From Juglans regia (lineage: Eukaryota; Streptophyta; Magnoliopsida; Fagales; Juglandaceae): a stretch of DNA of 64,000 bases. Where the stretch lies: contig NC_049907.1 in NCBI RefSeq assembly GCF_001411555.2, forward strand, positions 3,046,243-3,110,242, read 5' to 3'. Position 1 is the stretch's first letter. Every line of letters begins with the position of its first letter. This document shows, one piece after another, positions 54,634-64,000 of this stretch. The notes beneath the pieces were generated by a model that did no database searches, was not told where the DNA came from, and was given only the letters and a program-made list of their open reading frames with translations. The translations under genes were made by a program, and so were the position numbers.

Positions 54634-55181
54634 GGGTTCCTGTTGTACATGGAAAACTCAAATTGGTTGCACATGGCACCTTGATCCTTAATTAAGGGTA
54701 ATTTATCAGTTTTACCAAAAACAAATATCAAAATGGTCAGTAGATCAGGTAAATGCAAAATAGTAAACTCTTTTAGGTTGTCATTGATTCTAAACCACCT
54801 AATCAAACCAAGTAACCAACGTTTGTTTGCCTGTTTTCCAAATAAATATGAGCCTCCAGCTTCTTGTTTTACACAGCAAACCTCCTTGATAGATGACATC
54901 CGCAAGCTTTCCAACACCTAACTACATAATGCCTAAAGATTGAGAGATCTGATGATTTTTTATTTAACGTAACATATTTTAAGTGAATATTTTTAAAATA
55001 GACTTTCTATTTAATTGGTTAATATAAAATACTACTAAAATTGTGACATATATCAATTTATGCGACCTGAGATGACAATTTAAATCGAAGAGCAAGAATG
55101 ACTTTTCCGATCAATCTAATTCCCCCGCCAACAATATACTCCTACTTAATTTGTAGATCAAGATGATACCACTTCTAAATT
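54634..55181. other. Upstream region of the defensin-like gene and intergenic DNA
   Basis: No coding pattern on either strand beyond chance frames at 54627-54921. Confidence 0.4.
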
Positions 55182-55344
55182 TCTAATTTAAATACTTGAA
55201 ATTTCAAATAAATAAAACAACATTAACAAACAATACTTGAATTTTAACCTAGCTCATGCATTGTTTATGTTCTTTATTCATAGTCACTGAGACATAATAT
55301 CCATGCGGTGTACAATGCAATGCAATATATAATTCTTATCAAGT
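55182..55344. repeat. Copy 1 of a 0.16-kb direct duplication
   Basis: Shares ATACTTGAAATTTCAAATAA, TAAAACAACATTAACAAACA and TAGTCACTGAGACATAATAT with 58492-58654. Confidence 0.88.
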
Positions 55345-55384
55345 GCATGCTGGAGGATTGATCATTAGCTTTAAAGGGATGGGA

Positions 55385-56010
55385 GGCCTTTTGTAGAGAC
55401 TATGAGGGCCGAGGAAGAATCCCCAAGGACAGGGCTGAGAGGGGTACTGGGCCTAGGCCCATGCACGGGACCTGGGGTGGGTCGATCACCAGGCCCAGAA
55501 CTTGGGATGGAACGGCCTGGCCCAGGAAGTTCAGGATGAGAAATGCCAGGTCAGATGTTCTGACGAGATAGAGGGGTAAAACGACATAACTTGACACACG
55601 ATCAGGGCCATTGACCAGGGGGCACCCGACCCTGACAGGGCAGTCTGGTAACCTGGGCTGGCTAGCCATCAGAGACATCCTCATCCCTGACATAGTCGCC
55701 CTGGGTCCACGCCACATTAAATGAGTCAAAGGCAAGCACGCCACAGGGGAGCTATGCCGCATTTAATGCGCCTAGGGGTCAGCACGCAACTGAGCGCCTA
55801 CTTGAATGCCTGCAACGGTCCAGGCTAGGACTGCCAAGATTGGCGTGGAGCTGGGTTCGGCGGGAACGTGCAATCACAGTATGGAGTAGCTACCAGTCGC
55901 TATCACCTCGGGATCCACCCCAATCAGGTATAAATACCCATCTCTTCAACAAGAGGAGGGTTACTCTCTCTCACACTTGAGCACTGTTGGTATCTCATTC
56001 TAGTATCTAT
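55385..56010 (+). mobile_element. LTR-like GC-rich fragment of a retrotransposon
   Basis: GC content rises sharply from 55385. The segment has a TATA-like TATAAATACCCATCTC at 55930 followed by an AAGAGGAGGG leader, the arrangement seen in retrotransposon LTRs. GGGCCTGG-type motifs repeat inside. No gag follows and the borders are not defined. Confidence 0.4.
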
Positions 56011-56739
56011 TTTGCATTCCACAATTTAACAAACACTTGGAAGGAAAAATTGGTATATGAAGGCTAACAAATTGACCACTCTTCTACAATGTCTAAATTC
56101 TTAAGCAACCCTCTACAATGAAAGGTACTGCATGCATGTGCTGAGGATTCAGAAAATAATTCAACAAACTTTTGTGGACATGTAGGCTATGATGGAGTCA
56201 AGAAAATGGCTACATAATTCATGAATGTAGTTGCAACATGATCAAACAAAAGCAGGTCATTCATCATAATGGGGCAAAAATCTGTAAAATGTTGCATAAA
56301 ACCGAAGGCTCAACAGGGGAATCAATTTCATTCTCAGTGAATCAACTTGTCCAAATCATCAGTTCTAGACGTATATAATGTAAATCTGTTCACAGTCCAA
56401 AACTGACACTGGCTTACCTTAAAGGTAGTTTATATATAGCCTTATGATTGATGGAGTACTTCACTAGAATAAGTCTTGGTATTTGAGGTAATTGCTATCT
56501 ATGAGGTTAGGAATGAGAAAATGAAGAATCAGAGAGATGTAGTCGATCCCCTTTTGATCCTTGTCGTAGGAGTGAGCAAAGTAACGTTTAAAACTTTTTG
56601 GCCTATTAATTTTAGTTGTTTGGCAGAATAAAGGTTAGGATCATTACCTGCGTGCACATGATCTGGGTATCCTCGATTGTGAGAGTGGGTAAAAAAATAG
56701 AAAGTGACTATAACGAACAGGGAAATCAGAATATAATAT
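56011..56739. other. Intergenic DNA, no gene seen
   Basis: No recognisable gene or repeat end. Confidence 0.35.
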
Positions 56740-57740
56740 AGTTTTCTATCATTTTTGCAACGATTTCTTGAATTCCTTGCAATTTTGCTCTAACCTTTTC
56801 ACAACGAAATTGGTCCTATCACATTTGCAACGAATTCAAATATTCATTGCAAATATACATTTTCACCTTCACTTTTGCAATGAATTTTATTTGCAACGAA
56901 AAGTAAATCTCGTTGGTAATAACTGAATCACTTTTGCAACAAATTTAAATAGACGTTGTAAATATACTTTTTACTTTTTTTTTTATTTGCAACAAAAAGT
57001 AACTCCCGTCGGTGATAAATGAATTATTTTTGCAATAAATTTCATTATTCATTACAAATATACATTAGAAAAAATCTATTCATCATCTCAACTCCTATTA
57101 TCCTCCCATCATCCCATGATGTGTCATTAAATGATAGGTTCACAAGTGAAATGTAATAAATAATTTTCAATCACCTAATGCCACATCATAGAATGATGAA
57201 ATGATGATGGAAGTTGGGATAATGAGTATCGTTACTCTATACATTAATACATCATTTGCAACGACTAAATCTCGTTACTAATATTCACAAAACTCAGTTT
57301 CAAATATATCTTTATTGGTTTTCAACTTATTTGCAACGAAAGAGTAAATCGTTGTAAAATTAAGATTAGCCTTTTTGCAACTGAAAGAACATTCGTTGCT
57401 ATTTGAGGAATTCGTTTTTGCAAGGCCAATCGTCGTTGGTAATTGAGGACTTTTTTTGTTTTTTTGCAACAAAAAGAATTCATTGGTATTTGAAGAATTA
57501 TTTTCTACAACGAAATATAGTTGTTGCTAATTGAGTACGTATTTTTTACAACGAAAGGAAGTCGTTGGTAATTGATGTGATACTTTTTGCAACGAATAAC
57601 TTTGTCGGTAACGTAATTATGATTCTCTTGCAAGGAAAAAATTTAGTTACAATTGTAACTATTTGCAAAGAAATAAACTAACCCATTGCAAAAATGTTAT
57701 TATTAAGCAAGGAAACATTTTCTTGCAAAATGAATTTTAC
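56740..57740. mobile_element. CACTA-like subterminal repeat block (TTTGCAACGAA motif)
   Basis: TTGCAACGA or its reverse complement recurs about a dozen times (for example near 56757, 56825, 56895, 57340, 57375, 57545, 57585), usually paired as inverted couples such as TTTGCAACGAA ... TCGTTG. Dense short inverted motifs of this kind are typical of CACTA ends. A CACTA terminus was not identified at either side. A MITE is nested at 57065-57240. Confidence 0.5.
57065..57240. mobile_element. MITE nested in the repeat block
   Basis: AAATCTATTCATCATCTCAA at the left pairs with the reversed right end AGAGTAACGATACTCATTAT followed by CCCAACTTCCATCATCATTT. The two arms also share CCCATGATGTG and CACATCATAGAATG. 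Confidence 0.65.
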
Positions 57741-57993
57741 GAAATCGTCCTAATCTATGACATATATATATGACGTAGGATTTGGAGTTGTGATCTTGAA
57801 ATAGTCAAGTATCACATCTCCTATTAATCTTACTTTTTGAATCACGTTATTCTTGAGAGGTTTTCCATTTCTATGAGATTTTTAATACATGAGAACTGAA
57901 CACGCACGTCTAGTTCTTGTATTGCCTGATCAACATCCTGTGATCACAGCTAGTTCCCCATAAACATTTAAAGATATCAACTTACATATATAA
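57741..57993. other. Intergenic DNA, no gene seen
   Basis: Short AT-rich stretch ending in the ATATATAA target duplication of the next element. Confidence 0.35.
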
Positions 57994-58424
57994 TAGGCCT
58001 ACAACGCGATGAGAACCAACTGGTTCTGGACCCAACCCGACCCCACTGACACGCCAAACCGACCAGGCCCAGCTCGACCTGTATTATTTGGGTTGGATCG
58101 GAGCAGGAGGGAGTGGGGTAGATGGAGAAGTACCGTCGAGTGAAAGTGTGCAGATTTGAACGCAAGGTGGAGAAGCAACATAGGGGAGCAGCAACGAAAG
58201 GTCGACGGAGAACAGCGACGGCGACAACGAACGAAGAACGGAGAGGGTGGCTAAGGTTTGAGGAGAAGAGAGGAGAAAGCTAATATTTTCGGTAATCAAT
58301 TTCGACCGATAATGGGATGTTTAAACTCGTATTAGAGTTAGACCGATGAACCCGACTTTATTTAAGTGGGCCATGTCGGATATCACGGACGGATTGGGTC
58401 CAAGGTTTTTTATGCACATGCCTA
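57994..58424. mobile_element. Non-autonomous hAT element with perfect 8-bp duplication
   Basis: It starts TAGGCCTACAACGC and its reversed right end is TAGGCATGTGCATAAAAAAC. The flanks are ATATATAA on both sides (57986-57993, 58425-58432). The terminal repeat is short. The interior is GC-rich with GGACCCAACCCGACCC and a purine-rich stretch; it has no transposase. The AT-only duplication is weaker evidence than those of the other hAT copies. Confidence 0.7.
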
Positions 58425-58491
58425 ATATATAATACTTCAAAGTATCGAGCAACCAATCATACGGACTAGTTCATTTACAATCCTATATATG

Positions 58492-58654
58492 TCTAATTCA
58501 AATACTTGAAATTTCAAATAAATAAAACAACATTAACAAACAAGACTTCAATTTTAACCTAATCAAGCATTGTTTATATTCTTTATTCATAGTCACTGAG
58601 ACATAATATCCATGCGGTGTACATTAATATTGCATTGCAATAATTCTAATAAAG
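58492..58654. repeat. Copy 2 of the 0.16-kb direct duplication
   Basis: Matches 55182-55344. The similarity ends where the CACTA-like terminus begins at 58661. Confidence 0.88.
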
Positions 58655-58660
58655 TGTGTG

Positions 58661-59404
58661 CACTACAACATATACCGCTTCTTTCCACTGAGGTACTTCT
58701 TGGGAAAATATACAAATTCGGTGGGAAATAAGTATTTTCCACAAAAACGTCCTGTGGGTGACTTGCCGGAAATAACTTGTCGAAAAAAGTATTTTTTTCC
58801 CACCACAAATACAACTTGTCAAAATAAATACTTTATCTCAACCAGTTTGGTGGAAGGAAAAAAAAATTCCGTCCGTGGGAAATAGTCATGGGAGGGCTTC
58901 GACTCGTAGGAAAAAAATTTTTTTTTTGATGAAGGGTCATTGTGGGTTTATAAATTACCACCAAAAGTTTTCGTGGGAAAAAACCTTTTTTGTGCCTGTG
59001 GGAAATAATCACAGGTGGTCTTCTACACCGTGAAAAATGAAGATGTATTTTCTATGAGGATATACAGTGGGTTGATAAATTTCCACCAAATTTTATGGTG
59101 GGAAAAAACCTTTTTTGATCCCGTGGGAAATAGTCACAAGAGGTCTTCTATCGTGGAAAATGAAGATGTATTTTCCATGAGGATATACGTTGGGTTGATA
59201 AGTTTCCACCAAAAATTAAGGTGGGAAATAACCTTTTGCGACAAGAGCTCCTCCTCATTTTTGATGATGAATGTTCTTTTTTCCTACAACACTAAGTTCT
59301 CGGTAATGGTCAATTTTCATGGAAGAAAGTCGCAACAAATAGTGAAGAAGATAGTGTCAGCAAAAACATTATTTTTTAGAAGATTTTGGTGGTAGAAAAT
59401 AGTG
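58661..59404. mobile_element. CACTA terminus with GTGGGAAA subterminal repeats
   Basis: Starts CACTACAACATATACC. Over the next 740 bp GTGGGAAATA, TTTCCACCAAA and TTTTTTCCCACCA motifs recur many times in both orientations, as in CACTA subterminal regions. The block ends in AAAATAGTG, whose reverse complement also starts CACTA, but the 3-bp flanks (GTG and ATC) do not match, so it may be either one end of a larger element or a rearranged short one. Confidence 0.6.
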
Positions 59405-60763
59405 ATCATTTGATCATTTTTCCCACGTACTATTTCCCTCAGTATTTGGATAAAAATTATCTATTTCTACCTAAAAAAAAACTGTTGCTTTGATTTATTT
59501 TTCCCCCGGTTGTTAATGAAATTTGTTGACAAGATCTAGACCATGAATTTGATCTTTACGTGCAGTACCCAAACCAATGGTACATCCATTTATACATTTT
59601 TGAGTCATTTTACGGCATAATATCACTTAACATCTACTTTCATGAAATGACTCAATTTTAATATTACATTTGCATAATCCTCTCATTTATGCTACTATTT
59701 TGATAAAACATCAGCCTATAATTTAGCAAAGTAGTGCACATGAGAATTATTGAATATACATAACAACTAGTTAAGAGTAGATTAGTACTGCATTAATATG
59801 TGTGGATCCAAATGCTAGCTCCAAAGTTTCAATCCTAATAACTTTTGTCCAGCTTGTAGACGGTAACCTTTAAACTTTAAAGAAAAAAACAATACTCATG
59901 TACATATTTTTTTCATAGACAACATGGATTTCCATATAATTGAGAAACATAGCACATGATCCACTTTCTGATGCCAAAAATTTTGCCATAACACTAAAAT
60001 ATCAAGCACATCATCATAAGAAATAAACTCATTCTAGACTAGAGAATACATTTTAACACACTTATCAAGTATCACATACAATTTGAAAATACACTTTTCT
60101 GGATGTTGGGGAGTACATCCATTTCACATACACCAAAATATTGCAACTGCAGATCCAACATCTTCAACATATATATGTTGTTCACTATATATATACATAT
60201 ATCTTACAAGTAGACAGAGATATGTTGCTGCATAGTTGTGGCTAACTTTGTCATATAATTGTCTCCATCAACAATTTCCCATGCCTTGATCAAACCATCC
60301 CTAGGGTGATAACTAACTGCAAAAAGTACACACTTTATAAGCCCATTATTTTCACTTGATCACTCTACCTAACGACCTTCATAAACTAAGGGATCTTGCA
60401 TCAATTCAGCCTTCAGACTTTATCACATTTACAACTACCTAATTATAAAATCAACTTCACTAACAAACACTAAGTAATACATCACTCACAAGGGTTCCTC
60501 AATATATCTATAAAGACTAAGTGGTTTTAAAATGTTTACCTACAACAACATGCTTTTTACTAACTAAGGGAGATTTTGCTTACGGACAAACCTGTTGTGA
60601 CATTTAAAGGATGGTTGTTGTATGCCAATAATTTCTAGGTGGTGAAGAGACATGTCCTGACTTCTCTTCTTTAACCATGTGAAATCCCTTGCCACCCAAA
60701 AATATACATGCATTGCAAATATCCTGCATTACACCATAAAACCTAAGTTAGAAGGAGCAAGTA
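59405..60763. other. Probable interior of the CACTA element, no gene resolved
   Basis: Possible exon-like pieces are seen on the minus strand: an open stretch after a TTTTTGCAG acceptor at about 60320-60206 ending in a stop, and another at about 60713-60590. I could not assign a family to them. No TIR was found inside. Confidence 0.3.
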
Positions 60764-61125
60764 CATATAAGAATATATTTGTAATGCATAACGTACCATG
60801 TATGTATAGGAGATTAAAATCATATACCAATTCTTACCCCATGCTTCACCTACCACTTGCATGAAACCATCTACTTACTATCTACATTACAATAATCATC
60901 AAAACATCACCAAATCCTAACTTATATAACATGAAGCCCCTGCCATATAAGAATATATTTGTAATGCAAAACGTACCATGTATGTATAGGAGATTAAAAT
61001 CATATACCAATTCTTACCCCACTCTTCACCTACCACTTGCATGAAACCATCTACTTACTATGTACATTACAATAATCATCAAAATATCACCAAAATCCTA
61101 ACTTATATAACAAAAAGCCCCTGCC
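60764..61125. repeat. Tandem repeat, period 180 bp, two copies
   Basis: CATATAAGAATATATTTGTA occurs at 60764 and 60944, and the following 160 bases (GTACCATGTATGTATAGGAG, CACTTGCATGAAACCATCTA) are repeated with few changes. A partial third copy (AAATCCTAACTTAT, AAGCCC) follows to about 61215. Confidence 0.9.
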
Positions 61126-61361
61126 TCTTCAAACCCACAGGATCCCTATAACACATACGACACTGCCCAGCAAAAGTATTACAAAAATCCTAACTTATAA
61201 CATAGAAGCCCATGCCAATCATGCCCACCGAGCCCCCACAACACACGAGCACACTGCCCAAAAAAAAATACATGTGGATTTTAATGTAGTCCATTAAGGG
61301 GTGTTACTACACAAAAACAAAAACCACGAAAAAAATTATAAATGCACGAAAACAAGGCATC

Positions 61362-62092
61362 CTAAGCTTGAGTCTCTCGCTGAGACTCCGTATGGGACTC
61401 CAACTCTGACATTCGTATGCTCATTTGTTGCTCATAATCAGAAAAGTTTTTCCTCATTGCTGCCATGCCATCCAGCAGTGATTCTAAATGAGCAATGACT
61501 TTTTCTGCAGCAGTCTTGTTCTTTTCATTTTCCTCAGCTAGATGTACAAAATCCTTGTTTTTTCGCATTGAAGGAGATGGCTCAAGAAGACTACGTGCCC
61601 CAAACCTTGCGCATAGCCAGATTTTTGCCCTAAAACCTCATTGAAAACCACTTCAGCAGCATCAGCATCGTCCTCATCTGGTTCCCTTTCATTCAACTTC
61701 TCAACATCAGATTCTGAATATCAAATACACATTATATACTATGAGGCTAAACAATGAACTTTTGAATAAGCAAAAGATAAACATATCACTCATATAGTTG
61801 TGTTCACTTGTTGCATTGATAAATTTACCCTTCTTTCTTGACCAATGCATTTCTTTATAGAAAGCAACCAAATTCGGTGTCGTCTCATGCTTCAAGTAAA
61901 AAAAAAAAAAAAAAAAAACGTAAGTGTAAGGCACAAGTTCAAAATAAGTACTGACATTTAGTATCAATATTGTTGGTGGATTTTACCTTTTCTTCCAAAA
62001 TCCTAACAAACGACTTTCGGCCACTTGTATGTTTAAACCTTTGTTTTCGCCTATTACACTTGTTTCTTTGAGATATATCCTGAACATATCAC
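61362..62092 (-). pseudogene. CACTA transposase-accessory pseudogene (Transposase_24, Ptta/En/Spm type)
   Basis: Minus-strand pieces fit the plant Transposase_24 pattern in order. At about 62080-61989 is CNRRKQRFKHTSGRKSFVRI. At 61888-61797 is NLVAFYKEMHWSRKKGKFIN. At 61715-61610 is an acidic stretch followed by VFNEVLGQKSGYAQGLG. At 61580-61365 is a coiled-coil-like KNKDFVHLAEENEKNKTAAE tail to a stop. The third and fourth blocks are separated by a one-base frame change at a run of four G, and an intron-sized gap separates the first two. Presumably inactive. Confidence 0.75.
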
Positions 62093-62440
62093 GTTATAAA
62101 AAAAAAAAGTGCCTAATAAATATAGAACTCTTAAAAGGAGAGCAACGTAGAGCTAATACATCACTCACAAGGGTTCCTCATGTATCTATAAAGACATGTA
62201 ATAAAACATGTCGATGATGATCAGGGCCTCATAAAAGTACTAGTACTGCTCATGTTTGATCTTAGTTTGAAAAGTTTTGACTGCATTGCAAGGTATATAC
62301 AATAATATGAATGGTTTCCATTGTCAATCGTCAATCTTGGCGACATATATATGGCCATCAGTCAAAGAAAAAATTAATTACGAGAAGACTGCTTATCTCT
62401 CTGCTACAGCTTGCATTAATTACTGCATGACCCAACATGC
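62093..62440. other. AT-rich DNA, no gene seen
   Basis: Sequence upstream of the transposase-like pseudogene. No recognised coding pattern on either strand. Confidence 0.3.
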
Positions 62441-62451
62441 ATGCATCCACT

Positions 62452-62841
62452 CAATGTTTTTAATACCGTACTGGACGCTGTACCGGTCAAGGCACTGGAA
62501 CGAAATATTTCGGTACCGGTATCGTTTCGGGATAGCGTTTCGAGATAACTTTTCAAAATATTCGATATATAAATAAATAACATTTCAAAATTATATTCCA
62601 AAATAATAATTTATATGTAAATGAATTATATATAAATACACATATATAAATTATAAATAGTCTAGTATGAATTGAGGTTTAAAAAATAAGCTTGTAGTTT
62701 GAAAAAATGAAAAAAAAAAAAAAAAACTGGCCGAAATTGAGGCCGGTACGTCCGGTATCAGCCGGTATTTTGGCCGGTACGAAATAGATATATATGAAAA
62801 ATTTTGGCCGTACCAGCCGGTACGGTACGAAATTCAAAACT
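62452..62841. mobile_element. Mutator-like MITE with 11-bp target duplication
   Basis: The flanks are ATGCATCCACT on both sides (62441-62451 and 62842-62852). The left end CAATGTTTTTAATACCGTAC and the reversed right end AGTTTTGAATTTCGTACCGT are imperfect inverted repeats. Both sides carry several GTACCGGT and GGCCGGTACG motifs. 390 bp, non-coding. A 9-11 bp duplication points to the Mutator superfamily. Confidence 0.8.
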
Positions 62842-62852
62842 ATGCATCCACT

Positions 62853-63540
62853 ACCTATTCCTTGTGCAAATTTTGTGGGTTTAGATAAGAGATTAATTAT
62901 TTTAATTAATTAGCTGATTATGAGCCACCCCACCTACAACTTACATTGAATCTAACTAAAACAAACTTGCAAGATGATCAATCCATTTAGCAAAAGTATA
63001 TGCTCCAAGAAAATACTTCACGGCCAGGTGCATATATATGATGGCTCCTAATTATTCTTTGAGAGTTCAACTTCCAAATTAAGCTAATCTAGTCTCATGT
63101 CCTGGTTCTATTTTCTACAACACATGATCAGAAGTATTTCTGTATAAGAGTTCAATAACTATTCTATGTTATATACTATGATCACAAATTACACAGAGCG
63201 AAGATGAAGGATCTATCTTTAGGAGAAACATGTAGAAACAGAGCATTAAGCTTGACAATAATATCAGAAGAAAGTCCTTCCCCTAGTATATAACCTTTCG
63301 ATCTGAAATAAAGGAAGGATTTCAGTTTTCGATCTTTATTTAATATGTTTTACACAACCATATCATCACAACATTAGATAGATTTTACACAATCATATCA
63401 TCGCAAAATTGCACAATATGTTATACAATCATATCATCACAAATTACAAAGAGAGAAGATGAAGGGAGAAGAGAAATGCTCACCTTGTCGCACTTAATTT
63501 TGAGAAGACGTGTACTAGACTGCTACAGGCGGAGATGGTT
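62853..63540. other. AT-rich DNA, no gene seen
   Basis: No open frame of interest. A short imperfect direct repeat of CAATCATATCATC(A/G)CAA occurs near 63350-63450. Confidence 0.35.
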
Positions 63541-63572
63541 GGGGAAGGGTGGCTACTTGGGTGAGGTCGCTA

Positions 63573-63585
63573 GGGGGGGGGGGGG
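63573..63585. repeat. G13 homopolymer
   Basis: Thirteen consecutive G are visible within a purine-rich stretch. The length may be an assembly or sequencing uncertainty. Confidence 0.8.
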
Positions 63586-63879
63586 TTAGGCGGGGATGGG
63601 TGAGTCGCAGTGGGGGGAGAGGCTCAGTCCTTGAGTGAAGGAGGAGCAGTGAGTTACTTGGTCCCTTGTCCTTCTAAGAAGAGGGAAGCGAAGAGAGGAA
63701 CAAGAGCATATCATGAAGTGCAGAGGGCAGGTGAAGCGAGGGGAGCCTTCGGGGTGTGGCAAGGGGAGAGCTCGATCATGGTCAAGGAGAGAGAGAGATG
63801 TAGGTCGCGGATCGTAGTTGCCGCGAGAGAAAGAGACGAGAGCGTCGCGAGGTGGGGGGTAGGGGAAGAAACGAAAAAG

Positions 63880-64000
63880 GGAAAACGCGGGTATTTATTA
63901 TCTTTTGCGGCAACATCTTATCGTCGCAAAAGAATTAATTTCACTGCAATACAAAAAGTCTGTTTATTTGCGGCGAGCAAAAGTCGTTGCAAAAGATAAT
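63880..64000. mobile_element. CACTA-like subterminal repeats continuing past the right edge
   Basis: TTTTGCGGCAACATCTTATC, GTCGCAAAAGAATTAATT, TTTGCGGCGAGCAAAAGTCG and TTGCAAAAGATAAT form inverted couples of the same style as the 56740-57740 block, though the core is GCGGCGA instead of GCAACGA. The element probably ends beyond the window. The frame at 63610-63999 runs through it and is not a convincing gene. Confidence 0.45.

Noticed and set aside
58661..59404. Calling this a complete short CACTA element
   Set aside because: Both ends carry CACTA, but the flanking 3-bp sequences differ and the longer inverted terminal repeat expected of CACTA elements is not visible.
59405..60713. Minus-strand exon-like pieces near 60206-60320 and 60590-60713
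   Set aside because: Plausible splice sites and open frames exist, but I could not match them to a family or join them confidently, so no gene was called.
63610..63999. 129-codon frame at the right edge
   Set aside because: It runs through purine-rich DNA into CACTA-like repeats, has an Arg/Glu-rich low-complexity composition and no recognisable domain.
1..64000. tRNA, rRNA, CRISPR arrays, bacterial operons or phage genes
   Set aside because: None were seen. The only tRNA-like sequence is the SINE in the XLG3-like intron. Composition and gene structure are those of a plant nuclear genome.

Overview
The window looks like nuclear DNA of a flowering plant, most likely a woody eudicot. It is AT-rich, gene density is low, genes are split by GT-AG introns, and the intergenic space is filled with plant transposons. 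The protein-coding genes resemble eudicot families throughout. The most repeated sequence is a Harbinger-type MITE of about 390 bp with CTCATCTCA-rich ends, which reminds me of Fagales/Juglandaceae genomes; that taxonomic guess is inference only.

Genes from left to right: (1) the 5' end of a chorein/VPS13-like lipid-transfer protein gene on the minus strand (1-1400, runs off the left edge); (2) an intronless JINGUBANG-like WD40 gene (8344-9852, +); (3) an eight-exon extra-large G protein gene, XLG3-like (17563-24814, +), whose fifth intron holds a MITE, a SINE and a LINE tail; (4) a short plant gene of unknown function with a TATA box (28011-28322, +); (5) a five-exon NOL7-like nucleolar protein gene (32479-34793, -), with a miniature LTR element (TRIM) in its third intron; (6) a truncated tandem copy of the 5' end of gene 5 (42295-42846); (7) a three-exon wall-associated receptor-like kinase, WAKL14-like (47922-51402, +); (8) a two-exon defensin-like secreted cysteine-rich peptide gene (54005-54581, -). 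I reconstructed gene 8 by joining exons; neither exon is long enough to stand out as an open reading frame.

Mobile DNA: four hAT-type elements have 8-bp target duplications (28858-31671 with a decayed transposase, 38110-38642, 45341-45983, 57994-58424). A TRIM with 85-bp LTRs has a perfect 5-bp duplication (33868-34242) and a decayed relative at 52585-52885. Two long LTR-like sequences bounded by TGTRA/TTACA-type ends are probably solo LTRs (3610-6892, 35526-37885). A copia element is reduced to 5' LTR plus gag (41040-42276). A Mutator-like MITE has an 11-bp duplication (62452-62841). CACTA-like subterminal repeat blocks and a Transposase_24-type pseudogene fill 56.7-64 kb. Many small MITEs are scattered between.

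The genes do not form a pathway or cluster. The JINGUBANG-like, XLG3-like, WAKL14-like and defensin-like genes each belong to families linked to signalling, wall sensing or defence, but nothing in the sequence shows they are co-regulated. I found no single undescribed multi-gene system. The strongest new candidates are the defensin-like gene, the short unknown gene, the TRIM family and the NOL7-like segmental duplication.
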